A stretch of 64,000 bases of DNA, taken from positions 434,001 to 498,000 of the forward strand of contig CBDANZ010000004.1 in the NCBI GenBank assembly GCA_965197865.1. Direction: 5' to 3'. Below are positions 36,558 through 45,375 of the stretch, in pieces. The first letter of the stretch is position 1. Each line of letters begins with the position of its first letter. The position numbers and the translations under genes were made by a program. Origin of the DNA: CBDANZ01 sp965197865. Lineage in GTDB: Bacteria > Acidobacteriota > Vicinamibacteria > Vicinamibacterales > CAVVIG01. Below the pieces are notes generated by a model that was given only the letters and a program-made list of their open reading frames with translations, did not search any database and was not told the origin of the DNA.

Positions 36558-36704
36558 CCTCCTTTCTACACAATTGTCGAGCTGCGCTTCGATTCGAGCG
36601 AGAGCATGGAAGCCGCCTTGACGTCTCCGGCCGGGCAAGCGGTTGCGAGCGGACTGTCCGCCTTCGCTTCAGGCGGGGCCACGGTGTTGTTCTGTGAGAG
36701 TGGT
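36558..36704 (+). pseudogene. EthD-like domain remnant
   Basis: About 49 codons read YTIVELRFDSSESMEAALTS and GLSAFASGGATVLFCES, a pattern of the end of EthD-family small proteins. No start or upstream part is present. The flanking sequence to 37061 (about 350 bp) holds no other supportable gene, only the presumed promoter region of the methyltransferase. Confidence 0.5.
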
Positions 36705-37061
36705 TGCGAGGCGCTCTCAGTTCTCCCTGGGGCGTCCGGCCAGGGAGGCGAGACGTGTGGTGACGCGCAAGCCTTGCCGACAGCGGGCGTTACCTGACTG
36801 TGTCAATATCACTCACTGTCGCGCTCTCTGGTGTTCTCACTATCTCAGGGGACAACAGGAGGAACCCTGCACATGGGGCCTTCCGTATCTATAATCAGCG
36901 TCACCAACAGTGGCCGTTCTGGCCCCCGGCACCTACGAGAGGCCGCATGACCGGTCGGCCCATTAATCGCACCTTACGGGAACCAGTGCAATTCGGCGAT
37001 TCTCCGTCACCGCGGAAGTAGATTATCTTACCTGTCCGGATCAATCGTCTTCAGGTTACGC

Positions 37062-37835
37062 ATGGTTACAAGACGACACAATATCCGCTTTCCGGCGGTC
37101 GAAACGACTAACCTCTCGCAGGACGAGGCTTACTTCACGCTCACTGACTCGAGCGGCGTGGAGACTGACCTGCGCTTCCATGACTACGACGCGCTCTACG
37201 CTCACGAAGGCTTGTACGAGCAGCTTTTCTACGATCGCCTGAAATGCCAATCGCCCGAGAAGGTCGTGAGCATCCTGCGCCATGCGATGAGCGGCGAGCC
37301 GTGGATGTTCAACGAATTGCGCGTACTCGATCTCGGCGCCGGCAACGGCATGGTCGGCGCGGAATTACAGAAGTTCGGCATCGCACGCTTGGTCGGTGTG
37401 GACATCTCGGCCGAGGCCGCGATGGCCGTGGAGCGCGATCGGCCCGGCGTCTACGACGATTACCACGCGATGGACATGTCGCGCATGACCCTCGTTCAGC
37501 GCGACCACCTGACCGACTGGCGCTTCAACTGCATGCTCTCGGTGGCTGCGCTCGGCTTCGGCGACATACCCGTGCGCGTTTTCGCCGAGGCGTTCAACTT
37601 GGTCGAGAATGGCAGCTGGATCGCCTTCAACATCAAGGAGACCTTCCTCGACAACCGCGACACGAGCGGCTTCTCGGTGTTCATCAAGAACCTGATCCTG
37701 AGCGAATACCTCGACATCTACCACATGGAACGCTACCGGCACCGCCTGTCGATCAACGGCCGGCCGCTCTACTACTTCGGCGTCGCCTGCCGTAAGGCGG
37801 GCGCGATTCCGGAGTCGATGCTAGAAGCGAAGTAG
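37062..37835 (+). CDS. SAM-dependent methyltransferase, class I
   Basis: A 257-residue cytoplasmic protein. Motif I is VLDLGAGNGMVGAEL (about 88-102), followed by LVGVDISAEAAM and a short acidic post-II segment (YHAMDM). A C-terminal stretch FIKNLILSEYLDIYHMERYRHR is helical. The substrate is not predictable. GC usage is somewhat lower in its first 40 codons than nearby core genes. It stands alone between two recombination remnants, possibly acquired. Confidence 0.8.
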   Translation: MVTRRHNIRFPAVETTNLSQDEAYFTLTDSSGVETDLRFHDYDALYAHEGLYEQLFYDRLKCQSPEKVVSILRHAMSGEPWMFNELRVLDLGAGNGMVGAELQKFGIARLVGVDISAEAAMAVERDRPGVYDDYHAMDMSRMTLVQRDHLTDWRFNCMLSVAALGFGDIPVRVFAEAFNLVENGSWIAFNIKETFLDNRDTSGFSVFIKNLILSEYLDIYHMERYRHRLSINGRPLYYFGVACRKAGAIPESMLEAK

Positions 37836-37969
37836 CTCGAGACGCACCGCGGGGCGTGCGACGATGCGCCGCCGCGGATTCTCCTCTGTCATGCGCACGA
37901 CGAGTCGCCGGATCGGTGAGCGTACGCTCTAGGGCGTAGGTTCCAGGCCGGCACCCGTTCCTGTCCTAC

Positions 37970-38971
37970 CTACGGCGTTTCTCTGTCGAGATGTTTTCTG
38001 AGGAACGCGATCATGAGCGGCCATGCCCGCTCGGTTGCTTGCATGTTCGAGCCGTTCTGTCCACTCTGTGCGCTCAAGAAGGCGTGCCCCGCGCCTTTGA
38101 AGATGTGAGGTTCGTAGACTTTGCCGAGCTCTTTCATCTTCGCCTCGGTAGCAGGAATCGTTGCATTGATACGCGCATCAGCTCCGCCATACAAGCCCAA
38201 CACAGGAGCGTTGATGTTCACGAGCATATCAGCCGCCGGCACAAACGAAGTTGGCGCGGTCCCGGCCCCGCTCGGCGTGAGGGTCTGCGCCGGGGCGCTA
38301 CCGTAAAAGACTACTGCGGCATTCAGCGCTGGTTGCTGCGTCGCGTACATGAACGCTTGCGACCCGCCGAAGCAGAAGCCGATCACGGCGGTCTTGCTGC
38401 TGGCCGCCGGCAGCTTCATGCCATAGTCGCGAACCGCATGTAACCGCGCAACGATCTCCTCTCGCGTGAGCAACTGAATCGCCTTGCTCACTTCGTCGCG
38501 CCCCGAAAATGCTTCGGTGCTGCCGTTGTTCGGTCCCCTACCGGTAAGCAGATCCGGTACAATGCCGATGAACCCGTCGGCAGCGAGTTGATCGGCAACA
38601 CTCCGGACCCAGTCATCGAAACCGCTGGCGCCGTGGATTACGACAACGACCGGTGCCTTATCCGGACGCTCCGGATACGAGGCCCATAGATTAAGAGGCG
38701 TCCCCCTGACGGTCGTCTTCGCCAACTCGCCGTGGCGAGGCGAGTTATTAAGACGTGCCTTTCCACCTTTTGAGGACGGCGGCAGATTCTTCTGCGACGG
38801 GGCTTGAATTGCACCGGTAGCCACTGCCCGAAGCGGATGGTCGGCGTGCGGATCCACTTCCAATGATGCTGCGGGACTTGCCGCCACCGGGGCCCGCTGC
38901 AGCTGCCCGGTCGAGTACCCAACGAACAGCGATGCCAACGCGATTCCCGCGATCGTCAATCCTATCTTCAT
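37970..38971 (-). CDS. Dienelactone hydrolase family protein, exported
   Basis: About 333 residues from the ATG at 38971 (the frame is open to 39016). An N-terminal hydrophobic segment (IGLTIAGIALASLFVGYSTG) indicates export or anchoring. The alpha/beta-hydrolase core has VVVVIHGASGFDDWV, the nucleophile-elbow GFCFGGSQ with Cys as in dienelactone hydrolases, GLYGGADARINA with Asp and GAGHAFLS with His. Natural substrate unknown. Confidence 0.87.
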   Translation of the reverse strand: MKIGLTIAGIALASLFVGYSTGQLQRAPVAASPAASLEVDPHADHPLRAVATGAIQAPSQKNLPPSSKGGKARLNNSPRHGELAKTTVRGTPLNLWASYPERPDKAPVVVVIHGASGFDDWVRSVADQLAADGFIGIVPDLLTGRGPNNGSTEAFSGRDEVSKAIQLLTREEIVARLHAVRDYGMKLPAASSKTAVIGFCFGGSQAFMYATQQPALNAAVVFYGSAPAQTLTPSGAGTAPTSFVPAADMLVNINAPVLGLYGGADARINATIPATEAKMKELGKVYEPHIFKGAGHAFLSAQSGQNGSNMQATERAWPLMIAFLRKHLDRETP

Positions 38972-39161
38972 CCGTTCCCCTCGATTTGGACCGCTACGGG
39001 AGAGTTCCAGCCCCAAGGATAGGGTGGGACGATGATTATCTTTGCGGCACGGCGCTTGTCAACCCACGCCCGGCCAACAACACTCCACGCGAGGCTGTGT
39101 AAGGCTGGCCCAGCCTGCGAGGTGAACCGTACCGGGTTTCTCGGAGACTGGATTCATTGAA

Positions 39162-40058
39162 TCAGGCCACCTTGGCCTGCTCATAGTACTGCGCTTCAAA
39201 CTCCGCCGGCGGCACGTCTCCAATCGGTCCCAGCAACCGCCGCATGTTGAACCAATCCACCCACTCCAGCGTGGCGAATTCCACGGCCTCGAGCGTGCGC
39301 CACGGCCCTCGTCGTCGAATCACCTCCGTCTTGTAGAGTCCGATCACCGACTCGGCGAGGGCGTTATCGAACGCATCGCCTTGGCTCCCGACCGATGGCG
39401 CAATGCCGGCGGCCGCGAGACGATCCGTGTACCGCATCGAAAGATACTGCGTGCCGCGATCGCTGTGATGCACGAGGCTGGTCAGCGCGTCGCTGCGGCG
39501 CGCGTAGATGGCCTGCTCCAAGGCGTCGAGCACGAAGTCCGTGCGCATCGAGGCCGACACCCGCCAGCCCACGATGCGCCGCGCGAAGACGTCGATCACG
39601 AACGCCACGTAGGTGAACCCACCCCAGGTCGCCACGTAGGTGAAGTCTGAGACCCAGAGCTGATTCGGACGGGTCGCCACGAACTGGCGATCGACGAGAT
39701 CTGCGGGCCGGCTGCCATTGCCCGCGTGCGTGGTCGTGATCCACGCGCGCCCACGCCCCGCGCCTTCCAGGCCCATCGCCCGCATCAGCCGACCCACCGT
39801 GCCTCGTGCCACGCAGAACCCTTCGCGACGCAGCTGTTTCCAGACCTTGCGCGGCCCGTACACCTGATGATGCTCGTCATACACCCGCTGAATCTCCGGG
39901 CGCAGCGCATCATCGCGTTGTGCCCGGGCCGAGCGACGCGTCGGATCGACCTGCGCCGCCCGATGGCGGTGATACGTCGAGGGGGCGATCGGCAGCACGG
40001 TGCAGATCGGCTCGACCCCGTACTGATCCCGATGGTCGTGAATGAAGCGAACCATCAC
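39162..40058 (-). CDS. IS3-family transposase OrfB (element A)
   Basis: A 298-residue integrase-core protein. The DDE triad is visible: Asp in LWVSDFTYVATWGG, Asp in LVHHSDRGTQYLS and Glu in DNALAESVIGLYKTE. The N-terminal HTH_21 region (YGPRKVWKQLRREG) precedes it. Expression probably needs a frameshift from orfA. Confidence 0.93.
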   Translation of the reverse strand: MMVRFIHDHRDQYGVEPICTVLPIAPSTYHRHRAAQVDPTRRSARAQRDDALRPEIQRVYDEHHQVYGPRKVWKQLRREGFCVARGTVGRLMRAMGLEGAGRGRAWITTTHAGNGSRPADLVDRQFVATRPNQLWVSDFTYVATWGGFTYVAFVIDVFARRIVGWRVSASMRTDFVLDALEQAIYARRSDALTSLVHHSDRGTQYLSMRYTDRLAAAGIAPSVGSQGDAFDNALAESVIGLYKTEVIRRRGPWRTLEAVEFATLEWVDWFNMRRLLGPIGDVPPAEFEAQYYEQAKVA

Positions 40059-40384
40059 TTCCCGCGGCGGTCGAGCTCCGCCTGGGCAAAATACGCGGAC
40101 GCCTTCCGCAGGATCTCGTTCGCCCGCTTCAGCTCGCGAACCTCGCGCTCCAGTTCCTTGAGGCGCTCTCGCTCGCTCGTCGTCAACCCTGGGCGATAGC
40201 CGGCGTCACGCTGTGCCTGGCGTACCCACTTCCGTAGCGTCTCGGCCGTGCAGCCAAGCTTCGGCGCCACCGACTGCAACACGCCCCACTCCGACGCGTG
40301 GGTGGCGCGATGCTCCTCGACCATCCGAACCGCGCGCTCACGCACCTCCGGAGAAAACCGACTTGGACGTCCCATAGACCCCAT
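40055..40384 (-). CDS. IS3-family transposase OrfA (element A)
   Basis: A 109-residue protein with an N-terminal helix-turn-helix (RPSRFSPEVRERAVRMVEEH, ETLRKWVRQAQRD) and a C-terminal leucine-zipper-like coil (LKELEREVRELKRANEIL). It overlaps orfB by 4 bp. The second ATG at 40375 (MGRPSRF) may be the true start. Confidence 0.92.
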   Translation of the reverse strand: MGSMGRPSRFSPEVRERAVRMVEEHRATHASEWGVLQSVAPKLGCTAETLRKWVRQAQRDAGYRPGLTTSERERLKELEREVRELKRANEILRKASAYFAQAELDRRGK

Positions 40385-40612
40385 CCTCCCAAGTAATGAG
40401 GTCTCCGAGAAACCCGGTACGGTTCAAGGTCAAGAGCTGAATCTTGTCATCGCAACCACGCTGAATCACTTGGTGCGACGGTCAGGCTGCGCGTCCGGGG
40501 TTCGCTTTCAAGGATATAGGCCAAATATAGGGCTCCGGAATCAGGTGTGGCGTTCCTAACGGCGCCCCACCTCGGTCACGTTCTCGGCGTGGTGTCCACC
40601 CGACCGAGTAGA

Positions 40613-40767
40613 CTAGCAGTCCGTGGTGAAAGTCCGTCTGCATTCGACGAGCGATGCATCCTCGTGGCCTGCGTTGCTCCTCCATCAAATACAGGCGGTA
40701 TTCTCGGTCGTCGCGCCTTGCCCGCGAGGCGCCTCCCTCGTCTCGGTGCAGCGCCCGACTTTCACCA
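40613..40767 (+). repeat. MITE copy 1, left 151 bp plus flanking CTAG
   Basis: Begins with CTAG then CAGTCCGTGGTGAAAGTC and ends after ACTTTCACCA at 40767, where the IS110-family element begins. The last 7 bp of the MITE (CGGACTG) and the second CTAG lie on the far side of that element at 42137-42147. Together they equal the uninterrupted 158-bp copy at 52,695-52,852 in opposite orientation. The arms are imperfectly complementary over tens of bases, so the unit can fold into a long hairpin. Confidence 0.9.
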
Positions 40768-40854
40768 TGATGGTATGGACTCCTCCCGGTTCCGATGCGG
40801 CATGATGTGCCGCATCAGCTGATGCCCATCAGCCACAACCAGGAGGAAACCGAA

Positions 40855-41883
40855 ATGGATGCTACGACAGTGGCCGTTGACCTGGCAAAGTCCGTGTTCG
40901 AGCTGGCGATCGCCAATGCCCGGTGGCGCGTGTGGTCGCGCCAGCGACTCAACCGCGCACGGTTCGCCCGCTTTCTCGCGCAGACGCCGCCGACCCATGT
41001 GGTGATGGAGGCGTGTGGCACCGCCCACTACTGGGGGCGGGTTGCCCAGCAACACGGCCATCGCGTCACCCTCGTGCCCCCGGCGTACGTGCGGCCCTAC
41101 GTGCGGCGCAACAAGACGGACCGGGCGGATGCGGAGGCGATCCGGTCGGGCGAGATACCCCGTGTCCCGGTGAAGCGGGTCGAGCAGCAAGCGCTCGTGG
41201 CGCTGCACCGGGTGCGCGAGCAGTGGATGACGACGCGGACGGCGCGCATCAATGTGTTACGCGGGCTCTTGCGGGAACAGGGGCTGCTGCTGCCGGCGGG
41301 GGCCTGTGCGGCGCTGCGGGCCTTGCCTGTGCTGCTCGACGAGGCGGCCACCGTGTTGCCGAGGCATCTGCGGCAGGTGCTCACGAGCGTCCACGAGGAA
41401 GTGCGGGCGATTGAGGCTCGGATTGCCGGCCTGGAACGGGAATTGCGCGCCCTGGCCGACGCCGACCCCGTCGTGATGCGACTGCGGACGATTCCCGGGA
41501 TTGGGCTGTTGACCGCCACGGCCCTCGTCGGCACCGTCGGGCACATCCACGCATTCCGGCGCGCGCGCCAGTTTGCCAGCTGGCTCGGCCTGACGCCGCG
41601 CGAGTACTCGAGTGGGCAGCGGCGGCGCCTCGGGGGGATCAGTAAACGCGGGGACGTGTATCTCCGGTGCTTGCTCACCCACGGCGCGCGCGCGGTGCTC
41701 GCGTCGGCCCACCGGCGCCGGGCGGCCCAGCAGCCCCTCACGCGTCTGCACCACTGGGCGATGACGGTGCACGCGCGGCGCGGCTACAACAAAGCCACGA
41801 TTGCCGTGGCGAACAAACTCGGCCGACTCGTTTGGGCGGTTTGGCACAAGGATGTGCCCTGCGCACTGCCGGACGCGGCGTAA
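40855..41883 (+). CDS. IS110-family transposase (DEDD), copy 1, with 4-residue deletion
   Basis: A 342-residue recombinase. The N-terminal DEDD catalytic domain begins VAVDLAKSVFELAI and includes NKTDRADAEAIR. The C-terminal transposase_20 domain has IPGIGLLTATALVG and FASWLGLTPREYSSG with a catalytic-Ser region. Compared with the copy at 63446, this copy lacks 12 bp (EAIR, just after DRADAEAIR), next to a catalytic Asp. An AGGAGG site precedes the ATG. Whether this copy is active is uncertain. Confidence 0.93.
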   Translation: MDATTVAVDLAKSVFELAIANARWRVWSRQRLNRARFARFLAQTPPTHVVMEACGTAHYWGRVAQQHGHRVTLVPPAYVRPYVRRNKTDRADAEAIRSGEIPRVPVKRVEQQALVALHRVREQWMTTRTARINVLRGLLREQGLLLPAGACAALRALPVLLDEAATVLPRHLRQVLTSVHEEVRAIEARIAGLERELRALADADPVVMRLRTIPGIGLLTATALVGTVGHIHAFRRARQFASWLGLTPREYSSGQRRRLGGISKRGDVYLRCLLTHGARAVLASAHRRRAAQQPLTRLHHWAMTVHARRGYNKATIAVANKLGRLVWAVWHKDVPCALPDAA

Positions 41884-42136
41884 CCCGAGCTACACCTCCA
41901 CGCGAGATGCTGAGCGAGTGACCCTGACATGGCCCTTCGGTCCGACCGACACCGCATCAGGCCGATAGCAGCCCTGGCGCTCGACGCCGGCACCACGATT
42001 GGCCCGCGGTGCGCGACTATCCATGTTGGCCAGGAGGCAAAGGCTCTCCACGGACAGGCCGGATATACGACCGCAACCGACGCGAAGGACCGACCGTCAC
42101 GACCCACTCGCTTGATCACCGGGAGGAGTCCATATA
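41884..42136 (+). ncRNA. Candidate guide (bridge/seek) RNA region of the IS110-family element
   Basis: IS1111-type elements encode a structured guide RNA in the non-coding end downstream of the transposase. This 253-bp right end is the only segment long enough here. It contains CACCACG (41991-41997) and CCACGGAC (42048-42055), which match overlapping parts of the target ACTTTCACCACGGACTG, and ATATACG (42063-42069), which matches the right junction. These short matches are suggestive, not statistically strong. Confidence 0.45.
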
Positions 42137-42147
42137 CGGACTGCTAG
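42137..42147 (+). repeat. MITE copy 1, right end fragment plus CTAG
   Basis: CGGACTG (42137-42143) completes the terminal repeat whose first part ends at 40767, followed by the flanking CTAG. This defines the right border of the IS110-family insertion to the base. Confidence 0.85.
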
Positions 42148-42189
42148 GGCAGGTCGTTCGGCGCACAGGAAGAGGCGGGTGTAGGCTCC

Positions 42190-42420
42190 CCGGCCCAATC
42201 GCTCGGCAGGCCCGGTCCTACCGCTGGCTATTCCCAAAGCCGAGCCCTCGGTTCATTTACCGCGACGGCCTGAAGATCGAGCTCAAGGGCGAGGGCCAGT
42301 ACGTCGTCGGCCCGGGCAGCGTCCATCCGTCGGGCGCCATCTACACCGTATGCCGCTGGTCGTGGCGGTGGTCAGACATCGGACGCTTTCCCAAGGACTT
42401 CAGCTTCGATGATCGCACCG
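42190..42420 (+). pseudogene. Bifunctional primase-polymerase (prim-pol) domain remnant
   Basis: A short plus-strand segment encodes KIELKGEGQYVVGPGSVHPSGAIY, which resembles the conserved core of plasmid and phage prim-pol proteins (DIRG-GGYVVAPPSxHPSG type). The surrounding frame has no start of its own and its tail is not conserved. The remaining sequence from 42148 to 42613 shows no other gene. Confidence 0.5.
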
Positions 42421-42613
42421 CTTCGTCACAAGGGTTATTGCCGCAAACCGCGTGCCCGCGTTTGTGGTTGGCCGAGCACCCGTAGAAGTACGCTCGACAG
42501 TTGTTTCTTGGGACCGAGAAAGGCGGTTGCAGCCTAAACTACGCTGACAGGTCTCGAGCGCGCGAAGTCTACTCGATTCTGCGTCGGACCTAAGATCTGG
42601 AACACAAGTCTCC

Positions 42614-43930
42614 GTGAACGCCGTCTTCTTCGCCATCGTGTTCGTCGCCTTCGTGGTCGGCGGCTACCACCAGATCGGTTGGGTGGCGCCGGCGCCCGAT
42701 GCCGTCTCGCCGATGGATGCGCTCAGCCGTGCGATGGTCGAAGCCGCAAGCGGAGCGGTGACGCTGGCCATCGGCCTAGTTGGCATGATGGCGCTGTTTC
42801 TCGGGCTGATGAAGGTGGCCGAAGCGGGCGGTATGCTGACCATCATCTCGAAGACAATCCGCCCGCTGATGGTCCGGGCTTTCCCCGACGTCCCACCGAA
42901 CCATCCCGCCATGGGCGCCATGATCCTGAACTTCTCGGCCAACGTGCTCGGCCTTGCCAACGCGGCGACGCCGTTCGGCATCCGCGCCATGCAGGAACTC
43001 GACAAGCTGAACCCGTACAAGGGGACGGCCACCAACGCGATGGCCCTGTTTCTGGCGCTCAATACATCGTCGCTGACGCTCCTGCCAACTGGCGTGATCG
43101 CCCTGCGTGTCTCGGCGGGGTCCACGAACGCCGCCGGCATTCTGGCGACCACGCTATTTGCCACGTTCGTGTCGACCACCGTGGCGGTCATCGTGGCGAA
43201 GTTGTATCAGCGATGGTCGCCGATCGTGCCGGAGCATGTGGCGCTACCAGCCGATCAAGATCACTCCGCGACCGCTCCGGAACCTGCGACCGAACCTGAG
43301 CGTGTTGCCGACGAAGTCTCCGAGGGGGCCTATCCGACGTGGGTGTCAGTCGTCGCCTTGACGACCATTGCCACCCTAGTACCGCTAGCGGTGCTCTATG
43401 GGAGGACCATCGCGCCCTGGGTGATTCCCGGCCTCATGATGGCGCTGCTGAGCTTCAGCGTCGCGCGCAAGGTCCGCATCTACGAGGTCTTCGTCGAAGG
43501 CGCGCGGGATGGGTTTCAGGTCGCGCTCAAGATCATTCCGTATCTCGTGGCCATTCTCGTAGCGGTCGCGATGCTGCGTGCGAGCGGCGCGCTGGAGATC
43601 ATCGTGAGCGGGCTGAGCCCAGTCACGTCCCTGGTCGGCCTGCCGGCCGAGGCGCTCCCGATGGCGCTGCTTCGCCCCCTATCGGGGTCGGGTGCTTACG
43701 GTGTGCTAGCGTCCACCATCCAGGACCCGGCGATCGGCCCCGACAGCTACGTCGGCTATCTGGTGAGCACCTTTCAGGGATCGACCGAGACCACCTTCTA
43801 TGTCCTGGCGGTCTATTTCGGGTCGGTGCAGGTCCGCCGCTTCCGCCACACGCTCACCGCCGCCCTGACCGCGGACGTCGCGGGCATCGCCGGTGCGGTC
43901 ATCGCGTGCCGCTATCTCTACGGCGGGTAA
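42614..43930 (+). CDS. Fused SpmA/SpmB-type nucleoside-recognition membrane protein
   Basis: A 438-residue polytopic membrane protein from a GTG at 42614. The first half (about 1-200) resembles SpmA with FSANVLGLANAATPFGIRAM and NAMALFLALNTSSLTLLPTG. A charged linker follows (about 205-235). The second half resembles SpmB with GFQVALKIIPYLVAILVAV and ALLRPLSGSGAYG, STFQGSTETTFYVLAVYFGS. In Bacillus the separate proteins affect spore maturation; in non-sporing bacteria this fusion is widespread and its role is unclear, possibly transport. The gene is intact within a decayed region. Confidence 0.88.
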   Translation: MNAVFFAIVFVAFVVGGYHQIGWVAPAPDAVSPMDALSRAMVEAASGAVTLAIGLVGMMALFLGLMKVAEAGGMLTIISKTIRPLMVRAFPDVPPNHPAMGAMILNFSANVLGLANAATPFGIRAMQELDKLNPYKGTATNAMALFLALNTSSLTLLPTGVIALRVSAGSTNAAGILATTLFATFVSTTVAVIVAKLYQRWSPIVPEHVALPADQDHSATAPEPATEPERVADEVSEGAYPTWVSVVALTTIATLVPLAVLYGRTIAPWVIPGLMMALLSFSVARKVRIYEVFVEGARDGFQVALKIIPYLVAILVAVAMLRASGALEIIVSGLSPVTSLVGLPAEALPMALLRPLSGSGAYGVLASTIQDPAIGPDSYVGYLVSTFQGSTETTFYVLAVYFGSVQVRRFRHTLTAALTADVAGIAGAVIACRYLYGG

Positions 43931-44113
43931 CAAGCACCGCCGGCCGGACAGCCTCGGGGTCTTGGCTCTTTGACAACTGAATAGCGCGCCACGCCGGGTC
44001 TGCGAGGCTGAGGGGCGCTGAAGCCTAGCTTCGCGTATCGGGTGCGGGTGCAGGCGGGATAGGCTGAACCGGGACCGAAACTCTGGTCAGGCCAGGAATG
44101 AGCGGCCTTCTTC

Positions 44114-44925
44114 TCACGGCTCCGTCCTTGGCTTCCACTCGCGTGCCAGACGTTGGGCTTCGACGATTTGTTCAGCGGTCATTCGCTCCGCGACGGCATC
44201 TCGGGCCTTCACGTAGCGGTCGCGATCCTCACCGGAGGACTGCGCGACGGCAAGACTCAGCCACATGTGAGCGGCAACGTGATCCTGTGGTATGCCCTGG
44301 CCGAGCGCATACATGATCCCGAGGTTGGCCTGCGCGAGAGCCATTCGCTGGTCGGCGACGAGGCGAAACCACCGGATCGCTTCAGCATGGTCCTGCGGGA
44401 TACCCCGTCCGTCCCTATACATCACTCCCAGGTTGTGCTGTGCAAAGCGCATTCCTTGCTGAGCAGCGAGGCGAAACCACCGGACTGCCTCGGCATCGTG
44501 TTGTGGGACGCCCTGGCCAATGTCATGAAGCGCGCCGAGCTCGTACTGAGCGCCGGCGTGTCCTTAGATCCGCGGCAAGTGGGTACCAGCGGGCAGCTTC
44601 TGCATCGTCCAGCGAGACGCCCCGGCCAAAGCTGTACATGAACCCGAGCAGGTGCTGCGCTCCTGCGTGTCCCTGAGCGGCCGCTAGGCGATGCCAGCGA
44701 ACCGTCTCCACATCATCCAGAGGGACGTCGCGGCCCTTCGGCATACATGACCCCGAGGCTGTACTGCGCCCCGGCGTCTCCCTGGTCGGCGGCCAGGCGG
44801 ACGGCCTCGACGTCATCCTGCGTCTGTGTTTGATCCTGACTTGGGCCCCGTTCGGTGCCTTCCGGAGTCGTATACGAAGGCCAACACAGGCAAAGGCCGG
44901 CGAGTAGCCCGCGTGTGAGCACCAA
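44114..44925 (-). pseudogene. Sel1-like repeat protein with two single-base insertions
   Basis: Starting at a GTG at 44925 with a signal-like LTRGLLAGLCLCWPS, the frame enters Sel1 repeats (AADQGDAGAQYSLGVMYAEG). An extra base near 44,740 and another near 44,575 shift the frame, yet the repeats continue in phase across the shifts (AAAQGHAGAQHLLGFMYSFG, then AAQQGMRFAQHNLGVMYRDG and ALAQANLGIMYALGQG). The last frame ends with EQIVEAQRLAREW. At least five repeats remain. Sel1 proteins are helical adaptor proteins. No full-length product is possible without editing or frameshifting. Confidence 0.8.
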
Positions 44926-45375
44926 CGGCGTGGCCCACCTAGTCGTGACAGGTTTCCTGGGCAGCTGTGCAGTTTCGACTTGCGGTCGCGGCCATCTTAC
45001 GAGGCGGGAGCAGGTGGGTCAACGGCCTTCAGCGGGATTGTGGTTGCAACAGCGTTGGCGTCCCCAAGCACTCCCAGTTGGAACCAGCATCTTGGCTTGG
45101 CTGCGAGAAATGGCCGAACTGCGTGAATCTGGGGTAGTCGCTGCATAGGGGAGACGAGCAGGTGTCGAACCTGCGCCCAGTGAGAGTCAAGCCCATTCCT
45201 AGTTGAAACTCTCCGCGACTCCTGATTGCTTACGCGGCTTTCGTCTTCGATGTCGTCGTGTCGATCTTCAACTCTCGCTTCAATGCGTCACGAAGCCTGG
45301 GCAGGTGCCGGTAGCCCATGGCGTTGGTGCACGAATCCGGTGTGAGGTTTCGAGGGGGCAGACCAGACTGGATGG
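44926..45375. other. Intergenic segment with tRNA-3'-end-like fragments
   Basis: 450 bp without a gene. On the minus strand, 45177-45149 reads GCAGGTTCGACACCTGC followed by TCGTCTCC, a good T-arm plus acceptor 3' half, but no matching 5' half or anticodon arm follows. GTTGGCGTCCCCAAG occurs at 45054-45068 and again at 45898-45912, bracketing the recombinase chimera. Such tRNA-end pieces are typical attachment-site scars. Confidence 0.45.

Larger units (their letters stand above)
39123..40426 (-). mobile_element. IS3-family element A, apparently complete
   Basis: A 1,304-bp element bounded by perfect 26-bp terminal inverted repeats at 39123-39148 and 40401-40426 (each contains ACCGGGTTTCTCGGAGAC in one orientation). 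A 3-bp direct repeat AGG flanks it (39120-39122 and 40427-40429), typical of IS3-family insertion. orfA and orfB overlap by 4 bp, as expected for programmed frameshifting. All parts look intact, so it may be active or recently inserted. Confidence 0.95.
40768..42136 (+). mobile_element. IS110-family (IS1111-type) element, copy 1
   Basis: A 1,369-bp element inserted inside the end repeat of MITE copy 1. It has 17-bp perfect subterminal inverted repeats: TATGGACTCCTCCCGGT at 40774-40790 and its complement at 42118-42134. Subterminal repeats and a longer non-coding right end are features of the IS1111 group. There is no target duplication beyond a single shared A. The left non-coding end is 87 bp and the right is 253 bp. 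Confidence 0.9.

Noticed and set aside
45149..45177. Possible tRNA gene on the minus strand
   Set aside because: Only the T-arm and acceptor 3' half are convincing. No anticodon stem pairs and no 5' acceptor half exists, so it is at most a fragment.
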